Made by a program: the position numbers and the translations under genes. The notes under the pieces were generated by a model, which was not told where the DNA came from, searched no databases, and saw only the letters and a list, made by a program, of their open reading frames with translations. Source: Bacteroidales bacterium (lineage in GTDB: Bacteria; Bacteroidota; Bacteroidia; Bacteroidales; UBA10428). Taken from it: a DNA stretch of 5,195 bases. How positions within the stretch are numbered: position 1 is the stretch's first letter; the number at the start of each line of letters is the position of its first letter. Below are positions 1 to 5,195 of the stretch, piece after piece. The stretch covers positions 1 through 5,195 of the forward strand of contig JAFGQQ010000480.1 of assembly GCA_016935595.1 (NCBI GenBank). Reading direction: 5' to 3'.

Positions 1-200
1 AATTTACCATCTAAATCAGTGATTGTACCCTGGGTGGTTCCCTTTATAACCACAGAAACACCGGGTAAAGGAGCCTCATCTGCCCCTATTATCGTTCCGG
101 TAATGGTTCTTTGTTGTGCAAAACCTGCCCCTTCCAGTAAAATAAAAAGAAAGAGGAGAAATGCACTTAATAATTGTTTTAGGTGATTTTTTTGTTTCAT
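1..200 (-). CDS. SusC/RagA-family TonB-dependent outer-membrane receptor, N-terminal fragment
   Basis: Sixty-six complete codons are visible, read leftward from the ATG at 200-198; the gene runs off the window at base 1. Residues 1-28 form a signal peptide: a basic start (MKQKNHLK), a Leu/Phe-rich core, and a probable cut after GFA, before QQ. Residues 31-66 match the start of the carboxypeptidase-regulatory-like (CarboxypepD_reg-like) domain that opens SusC/RagA proteins: RTITGTI, then PLPGVSVVIKGTTQGTITD, then LDGK. Known family role: energised by TonB, these barrels import oligosaccharides or other nutrients together with a SusD-like lipoprotein lid. The plug and barrel lie outside the window, so another protein with the same N-terminal domain, such as a different TonB-dependent receptor, is possible. 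The divergent HTCS gene makes a SusC-like receptor the best call. No clear Shine-Dalgarno sequence precedes the start, which is normal for Bacteroidota. Confidence 0.85.
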   Translation of the reverse strand, partial: MKQKNHLKQLLSAFLLFLFILLEGAGFAQQRTITGTIIGADEAPLPGVSVVIKGTTQGTITDLDGK

Positions 201-484
201 AGCATAGATTTAAATTTGGTTAGTTTTATTCTTGAGGCTAAATTACATAAATTTTAATTGGTTAAATCTGGAAAAATGTTCAAGTTTAGCATGACAAACT
301 GTTTTTTTATTATTTTTATATTTTTTAGGGATTTACCTGATTCTTATTATTAAGAATTATAGAAAGATAGATAAAAAAAATGAAATATTCTAATGTATTG
401 AATATATTAGCATTAACTTCTTTGAAATATTTTAAATTGGTTTATAGCAGAACTAAGTAGGATTAATTAAATAAAAGATGAATT
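201..484. promoter_or_regulatory. Divergent intergenic region between the SusC-like gene and the HTCS gene
   Basis: These 284 bases separate two genes that point away from each other, so they should hold both promoters and probably the operator for the HTCS AraC-type domain. The region is very AT-rich, with a T-rich run at 301-326. No site matches the Bacteroidota promoter consensus (TTTG, 19-21 nt, TAnnTTTG) well on either strand. The best placed plus-strand candidate is TTTG at 421-424 followed after 20 nt by TAGCAGAA at 445-452, which keeps only the TA of the -7 element; it would give a leader of roughly 28 nt. Upstream of the SusC-like gene no convincing promoter was found. No RNA gene or further coding region is apparent. 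Confidence 0.5.
340..357. repeat. Perfect 7-bp inverted repeat in the divergent region
   Basis: ATTCTTA (340-346) and TAAGAAT (351-357) are exact reverse complements around a 4-nt spacer TTAT. The dyad sits near the middle of the gap between the two divergent genes, about 140 nt from each start. It could be a protein-binding dyad or a weak hairpin. In DNA this AT-rich, a dyad of this size may also arise by chance, and no function is claimed. Confidence 0.4.
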
Positions 485-3400
485 ATGGTAAGGTTTTTAA
501 TAATTATATTGTTTCTGCTCATTTTTGAAGAATTTAGTAACGCGCAACTTAGATTTGAACATTTCTCCATTGAAAACGGATTATCAAACAACTCAATTAG
601 AACAATTATACAGGATAAAAAAGGTTTTCTTTGGTTTGGAACATTAAATGGCTTAAACAGATACGACGGGAAAAATATAAGAGTATTTACATCGGAACCA
701 GGTAATTTAAAAAGTCTTTCGAATAACCGGATTATATCATTAATGGAAGACTCTTATGAGTATTTATGGTTATTAACTTTTGATAATGAAGTTCATCGTT
801 TCGATCCTAAAATTGAAGAATTTATTAATATAAACAGAATAATTAATGAAAATTATAGTAAAGCAGTTATTTGTAATTCTGTTTTAGAAACATCACCTGG
901 AATAATATGGATATTACTTGCTGAAGGAGGCGTAATTAGGATTATTGAACATAAAAATCAAAAAGATTTTAAAATCGATTTTTTTAATATTCCCAATTTT
1001 ATAGAAGGAGAGGTTGTAAATTTCATACATCTTGATAAAACAGGTATATTATGGATAGGGACAAGCAAAGGTTTAATTTTTTATAATTCTGATACTTCAT
1101 CAATCAACACCACCATTATTGATCAAGGCCATTATTATAAAGGCCAGGTTTATAATTTTATTAATGTTTGCGAAAGTGATGATATGCTTTGGTTTGGTAC
1201 GGAGAATAACGGATTGCTTTATTATTCATTTAATAATAAAGAATTGAAGAATTGGAATAAAAGATTAATTGGAGGTACCAGGATTACAAATATTAGTTTG
1301 GGGAATAATAATGATTTACTCATAACAACCGAAGGTGACGGGGTATTTTATTTGCTTAATAGTGGAGAGGAATTTTATCATTATACCAGTAAACAAAAAT
1401 TTTTACATGGACTTGAAGAGGATAATAATTATAGTTGCTATGCAGATAAAAATGGTAAATTTTGGATAGCCAGTTCTAAAAGAGGTATCACATTATTCGA
1501 TCCTGTAAAACATAAATTCACATATTATGGATTAAATCCTCAATTTCGTGAATCTCTGGGAGATAGTGACAAACATATTTTTATTGAAGATAGTAATGGT
1601 GATTTATGGTTAGGTTTATACGGGGGAGGATTATGTTATTTTAACAGGCATACAAAACAATTCGATCAATATTTCAATAAACCGGAAGATCCATTTAGCT
1701 TATCTTCTAATTTTGTATTGTCTATTTTCGAAGACAAATCAAAAAACCTTTGGATCGGGACGTTTCAGGGAGGGCTTAATAAACTGGAACTTCTTCATTT
1801 TGATTTTAAATTTGTTCAACCCGTTCCGGATGCTTCTTTAAGAATTGAAAATGAAGTAAGAAGCATAATTGAGGATAAATATGGCAGATTATGGGTTGGC
1901 ACAAAAGAAGGACATGTTTATTGTTATAATTTTCAGAAAGAAGTAATTTTTAAAATACCTGAAGATTTTAAAAATAAAACTGTATATATTAAAAGTAGTG
2001 TGCATGCCTTACTTGAAGACATGAACGGGAATTTGTGGATTGGAACAAAAGGAGAGGGTTTATATAAAATTAACGGATTACTCTCTTCAAATAAATTAAA
2101 AAATAAATATTTTGAAATTGAACATTTCGTTGATAATTCTTCTGGTCAGGATTCTTTATATATCAGTAATATTGCTGTATTTGCTCTTTTTGAAGATCAT
2201 TTAGGGCAAATATGGGTAGGAACTTATAATGGAGGATTAAATCTTATTGAAAATCCTTCTGAAGGAGTGAATTTTAAATATTTCAGAACTGAAGTTGACA
2301 ATAATAATAGTATTTGTGATGACAGGATCAGATGTTTTATTCAGGATTCTGATAAAAATCTATGGATCGGAACATCGAATGGTATAAGTGTATTAGAAGC
2401 TGAATATTTAAAATCGCCTGAAAAAATGTTTTTAAATATCTTAAGAGATCCGGCTAATAAGTCTTCATTATCAAACAGCGACATTCTGTATTTATATGAA
2501 GACAAATATAATAATATTTGGGCAGCAACTTACGGAGGAGGGCTAAATCTGTTGCATAAAAATAATGAAACAGGACGATATTGGTTTAAACATTATTTTA
2601 GAAAACAAGGCTTACCGAGTGATATTATTTTTAGCATATTAGAAGATCTATATGATAATTTGTGGATTGGAACGGATAATGGTCTATGTAAATTTTCAAC
2701 TTCAGGAGAACAGATAGAAAAATTCGTTGCTGATGATGGGCTGGGAGAGAATTTCTTCTCTGAAGGAGTATGTTTAATAACTTCAAATGAAGAATTTATT
2801 TTCGGTCAGAAGAGTGGTTTTGTTTGTTTTTATCCGGATAGTATTAAAAAAGATAAACGTTCATGCCCTGTTGTTTTAACCGGCCTTACTATATTTGATG
2901 AACGCATTGTTCCAGGCGCTGACAATTCGCCTTTGAAAACGTCGATTGAAACAACCAAAGAAATTATATTGAAATATAATCAGAATTTCATTGGTATTGA
3001 GTTTGCTGTATTAGACTTTCGGAATCCTGAAAAAATTCAATATTCTTTTATTCTTGAAAATTTTGAAGAAAAGTGGAATTATGTGATAAACCAGAATAGG
3101 GCTGTTTATAGGGGACTGCGACCCGGCGAATATTTGTTTAAAGTAAGAGGAACAAATAGCAACGGTTTATGGATGGAAGAACCTGCTGTTTTACAAATAA
3201 CTATTTTACCACCAATATGGAAAACTAAAGCTGCATATGTTTTCTATGTTTTCCTGTTTTTATGCTTAATCTGGTTAATAAGATATATTGTGATGCATCA
3301 ATTGAAAATGAAACATGAAATTATATTAGAAAAGCGTCTTACGGAAGATAAATTAACTTTTTTTACTAATATTTCACATGAATTAAAAACCCCGTTAACA

Positions 3401-4930
3401 CTTATAAACGGCGCAACCGATGATCTTTTGAATAATTCGGAATTCCCTTCAGATTTTACAAATGAAGTAATACTAATTAAAAAGAATTCTGCTAAACTTT
3501 TAACTCTAATTGAACAATTACTTGATTTCAGGAGAATACAGAAAGGTAAAATGGAATTGAAGACCAGGCAGGTTGAACTTATTTCTTTTTTCAGGGATAT
3601 TTATCTTACCTTTTTACCAATGACAGAGAAAAAGAATATTGATTTTATTTTTAAATCGAATTTTAAGAAATACAATGGTTGGATTGATCCTAAACACGTT
3701 GAAAAGGTTGTGGTTAATTTACTTTCTAATGCTATAAAACATTCGCCACCTGAAAAGAAAATTATTTTCGATATTCAAATATATAATGATAAAACTTTAG
3801 AAATTAAAATAATAGATCAGGGTGAAGGAATAAGCAAAGATAACCTTGAAAGAATATTTGACAGGTTTTCATTTATCAAGAATGATGTTTATGGTAAATA
3901 TAGTGGCTCAGGCATAGGATTATCTTTATCACGCGATTTGGTGAATCTTCATAAAGGCAAGATATCTGTTGAAAGCACTCAACAAAAAGGGACTACCTTC
4001 TGTGTTCAACTTCCGGTAGATGAAAAAGATTATTCAGAAGAGGAAAAAGTAGTAACGGAGAATATTACATCTGTTCCAGGCATACAATTAGATGTAAATG
4101 CTGATGTTGAATTAAACGAAATTGAGGAAGAGCAAAAGCATACCATTTCTGCTGTTAAAAACCAGATATTGATTATAGAAGACAATGATGATCTCAGGAA
4201 ATATTTAATGGAAAAGCTCCAAAAATATTTTATCGTATATACTGCACAGGATGGGGAAAAAGGATTGGAATTGGCTAATAAAATAATGCCAGACTTAATA
4301 GTATGCGATATAATAATACCAAAAATTGACGGGTTAGAAGTAACAAAATTTTTGAAAAATAATTTTAATACTTCACATATTCCTGTAATTCTTTTAACTG
4401 CTAAATCAGCTATCGATCAAAAAATAGACGGGATTGAGTCAGGTGCCGATGATTATATAACCAAACCTTTTAACTTGCAATATTTACTAAAAAGAATTAA
4501 CAATATCATTAACCAGCGCAAAAAATTAAAAGAAAAATTTAGCCAAGATCCAGGAATAAAACCCGAAAAATTAAGTAATTCAGCAGCAGATCAAAAATTT
4601 CTTACAAATGTAATTAGTCTTGTTGAAGATAATTTGCGTAATCCTGAATTTTCTATCGATGATCTTGTTGTGGAATTAGGGCATAGCCGGACAGTATTTT
4701 ATAAAAAGATGAAAGAAATTACCGGATATGCACCTAAAGAGTTCACAAGAATAATTAAAATGAGAAAAGCAGCTACTTTATTACGCGAATCTGACATTAC
4801 TGCCACTCAAGTGAGTTATGAAATAGGTTATAATGATCCTGATTATTTTAGCAAAAGCTTTAAAAATTATTTTGGAGAACCACCCTCAGAATACCAGAAA
4901 AAATTTCGGAAAAATATTATTAATCAATAG
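485..4930 (+). CDS. Hybrid two-component system (HTCS) regulator: propeller sensor, histidine kinase, receiver and AraC domain in one protein
   Basis: An inner-membrane sensor and transcription regulator of 1481 residues, the normal size for the family. Signal peptide 1-20 (cut NA|Q). Residues 44-785 carry about 16 propeller repeats, many reading LWIGT-x-GGL, spaced mostly 43-52 residues; family structures fold such repeats into two seven-bladed propellers. Y_Y_Y domain about 825-908; membrane helix about 916-937. HisKA has H965 in SHELKTP. The ATPase has the N-box NLLSNAIKHS (N1082), D-x-G-x-G at 1111-1115, and GSGIGLSLS at 1141-1149. The receiver has the acidic pair E1232/D1233, phospho-acceptor D1275, T1305 and K1327. 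AraC helix-turn-helix pair about 1375-1475. All catalytic residues are present, so it should be active. Linker 1181-1224 is acidic. Start: TGA at 479-481 is in frame just upstream, making ATG 485 the first possible start, and the signal peptide begins there. It probably controls the divergent SusC-like operon (inference); its ligand is unknown. Confidence 0.96.
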   Translation: MVRFLIIILFLLIFEEFSNAQLRFEHFSIENGLSNNSIRTIIQDKKGFLWFGTLNGLNRYDGKNIRVFTSEPGNLKSLSNNRIISLMEDSYEYLWLLTFDNEVHRFDPKIEEFININRIINENYSKAVICNSVLETSPGIIWILLAEGGVIRIIEHKNQKDFKIDFFNIPNFIEGEVVNFIHLDKTGILWIGTSKGLIFYNSDTSSINTTIIDQGHYYKGQVYNFINVCESDDMLWFGTENNGLLYYSFNNKELKNWNKRLIGGTRITNISLGNNNDLLITTEGDGVFYLLNSGEEFYHYTSKQKFLHGLEEDNNYSCYADKNGKFWIASSKRGITLFDPVKHKFTYYGLNPQFRESLGDSDKHIFIEDSNGDLWLGLYGGGLCYFNRHTKQFDQYFNKPEDPFSLSSNFVLSIFEDKSKNLWIGTFQGGLNKLELLHFDFKFVQPVPDASLRIENEVRSIIEDKYGRLWVGTKEGHVYCYNFQKEVIFKIPEDFKNKTVYIKSSVHALLEDMNGNLWIGTKGEGLYKINGLLSSNKLKNKYFEIEHFVDNSSGQDSLYISNIAVFALFEDHLGQIWVGTYNGGLNLIENPSEGVNFKYFRTEVDNNNSICDDRIRCFIQDSDKNLWIGTSNGISVLEAEYLKSPEKMFLNILRDPANKSSLSNSDILYLYEDKYNNIWAATYGGGLNLLHKNNETGRYWFKHYFRKQGLPSDIIFSILEDLYDNLWIGTDNGLCKFSTSGEQIEKFVADDGLGENFFSEGVCLITSNEEFIFGQKSGFVCFYPDSIKKDKRSCPVVLTGLTIFDERIVPGADNSPLKTSIETTKEIILKYNQNFIGIEFAVLDFRNPEKIQYSFILENFEEKWNYVINQNRAVYRGLRPGEYLFKVRGTNSNGLWMEEPAVLQITILPPIWKTKAAYVFYVFLFLCLIWLIRYIVMHQLKMKHEIILEKRLTEDKLTFFTNISHELKTPLTLINGATDDLLNNSEFPSDFTNEVILIKKNSAKLLTLIEQLLDFRRIQKGKMELKTRQVELISFFRDIYLTFLPMTEKKNIDFIFKSNFKKYNGWIDPKHVEKVVVNLLSNAIKHSPPEKKIIFDIQIYNDKTLEIKIIDQGEGISKDNLERIFDRFSFIKNDVYGKYSGSGIGLSLSRDLVNLHKGKISVESTQQKGTTFCVQLPVDEKDYSEEEKVVTENITSVPGIQLDVNADVELNEIEEEQKHTISAVKNQILIIEDNDDLRKYLMEKLQKYFIVYTAQDGEKGLELANKIMPDLIVCDIIIPKIDGLEVTKFLKNNFNTSHIPVILLTAKSAIDQKIDGIESGADDYITKPFNLQYLLKRINNIINQRKKLKEKFSQDPGIKPEKLSNSAADQKFLTNVISLVEDNLRNPEFSIDDLVVELGHSRTVFYKKMKEITGYAPKEFTRIIKMRKAATLLRESDITATQVSYEIGYNDPDYFSKSFKNYFGEPPSEYQKKFRKNIINQ

Positions 4931-4975
4931 ACTATATTTAGTATTATTTATTCAAAACGATGGTGTCTAAAAAGT

Positions 4976-5013
4976 CTTAGCGAAACTTTGCGTTTGCTTT
5001 GCGTAACTTTGCG
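4976..5013 (+). repeat. Left-arm array of four CTTTGCG units at 10-11 nt spacing
   Basis: CTTAGCG (4976), CTTTGCG (4986), CTTTGCG (4997) and CTTTGCG (5007) begin 10, 11 and 10 nt apart, close to one DNA helical turn. The first unit has one substitution. The array lies just inside the left terminal inverted repeat of the palindromic element and is mirrored by the right-arm array. Confidence 0.8.
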
Positions 5014-5040
5014 TGATAATTATAAACAGCTATTACACAG

Positions 5041-5075
5041 ACCTGCCCGCCATACTAGACTTTGGCAGGCGGGGC
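5041..5075. repeat. GC-rich centre with two alternative hairpins
   Basis: CCTGCC (5042-5047) can pair with GGCAGG (5064-5069), and CCCGCC (5046-5051) can pair with GGCGGG (5068-5073). The two stems overlap in sequence, so only one can form fully at a time; each leaves a 16-nt loop. The GC content stands out sharply from the surrounding AT-rich DNA. It forms the tip of the larger palindrome. Confidence 0.65.
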
Positions 5076-5077
5076 TT

Positions 5078-5105
5078 CGCAAAGTATACGCAAAGCTACT
5101 CAAAG
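5078..5105 (-). repeat. Right-arm array of three inverted CTTTGCG units at 10-11 nt spacing
   Basis: CGCAAAG (5078-5084), CGCAAAG (5089-5095) and CTCAAAG (5099-5105) are CTTTGCG-type units on the minus strand, starting 11 and 10 nt apart. They mirror the last three units of the left arm, so the transcript could fold into a long stem. The outermost unit has one substitution. Confidence 0.8.
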
Positions 5106-5113
5106 TATGAAAT

Positions 5114-5195
5114 CTTATTTTTTTTACAAATATTTTTACTTTTTGGACACCCTGGTTTTTATTCATTTTAATTATAACCAATATAAAGCATTTTA
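5114..5195. other. AT-rich tail, no gene seen
   Basis: This stretch holds T8 (5118-5125), the right terminal inverted repeat of the palindromic element (5138-5159), and 36 AT-rich bases with no start codon context, RNA gene or promoter that can be supported. The next gene must lie beyond the window. Confidence 0.5.

Larger units (their letters stand above)
4954..5159. repeat. Palindromic, MITE-like inverted-repeat element downstream of the HTCS gene
   Basis: The ends at 4954-4975 and 5138-5159 are 22-nt inverted repeats matching at 19 of 22 positions; the core is GGTGTCTAAAAAGT (4962-4975) against ACTTTTTGGACACC (5138-5151), with one mismatch. Inside, a second inverted pair, 4997-5013 and 5078-5095, matches over all 17 bases with one bulged base (A5086), and ACTTTG (4985-4990) pairs with CAAAGT (5101-5106). 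The centre is GC-rich. No open reading frame or transposase is present, so if mobile it would need enzymes supplied in trans. No target-site duplication is evident beside the ends. It starts 23 nt after the HTCS stop, and T8 at 5118-5125 follows the inner stem, so it may also end or stabilise the HTCS transcript. The repeat structure is seen directly; mobility and function are inference. Confidence 0.75.

Noticed and set aside
191..218. A plus-strand promoter: TTTG at 191-194 and a perfect TAnnTTTG match (TAAATTTG) at 211-218.
   Set aside because: The spacer is 16 nt instead of the usual 19-21. The site overlaps the opposite gene's start region and would give the HTCS mRNA a leader of about 260 nt.
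281..298. A minus-strand promoter for the SusC-like gene: TAAACTTG (288-281) with TTTG (298-295).
   Set aside because: Only 6 nt separate the two elements, and the -7 box has a mismatch, so they cannot act as a -33/-7 pair.
478..528. A 16-codon reading frame from ATG 478 that overlaps the HTCS start out of frame (peptide begins MNYGKVF).
   Set aside because: It is short, has no recognisable features, and its sequence is explained by the signal-peptide codons of the HTCS gene. An upstream-start effect on translation is conceivable, but nothing in the sequence supports it.
4976..5105. A CRISPR array made of the CTTTGCG repeats.
   Set aside because: The units are 7 nt long, spaced by 3-4 nt, and inverted between arms; there are no spacers of CRISPR length and no cas genes.
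4962..5151. A complete insertion sequence bounded by the GGTGTC ends.
   Set aside because: The interior is about 160 bases and encodes no transposase; no flanking target duplication was found.

Overview
The window looks like AT-rich chromosomal DNA from a member of the Bacteroidota. It contains the start of a SusC/RagA-type outer-membrane receptor and, divergently transcribed, a complete hybrid two-component system (HTCS) regulator. Both families are hallmarks of this phylum, and the absence of a clear Shine-Dalgarno sequence before either start fits it too. This pairing is the usual edge of a polysaccharide utilization locus (PUL) or a related nutrient-uptake locus.

Layout: 1-200 (minus strand) is the 5' end of the SusC-like gene, cut by the window edge. 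201-484 is an AT-rich divergent intergenic region holding both promoters; it has a small perfect dyad and a repeated TTTAA/TTGGTT motif. 485-4930 (plus strand) is one intact 1481-residue HTCS protein: signal peptide, about 16 two-component-propeller repeats, Y_Y_Y domain, one membrane helix, histidine kinase, receiver, and AraC-type DNA-binding domain. 4931-5195 has no gene. Most of it (4954-5159) is a compact inverted-repeat element with 22-nt ends, helically phased CTTTGCG repeats in both arms, and a GC-rich centre.

Likely working model (inference): the HTCS sensor domain binds a breakdown product of a glycan in the periplasm, the phosphorelay runs within the same polypeptide, and the AraC domain activates the divergent SusC-like operon. 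The substrate cannot be read from this window. The regulator is a textbook architecture; the least explained part of the sequence is the 3' palindromic element.
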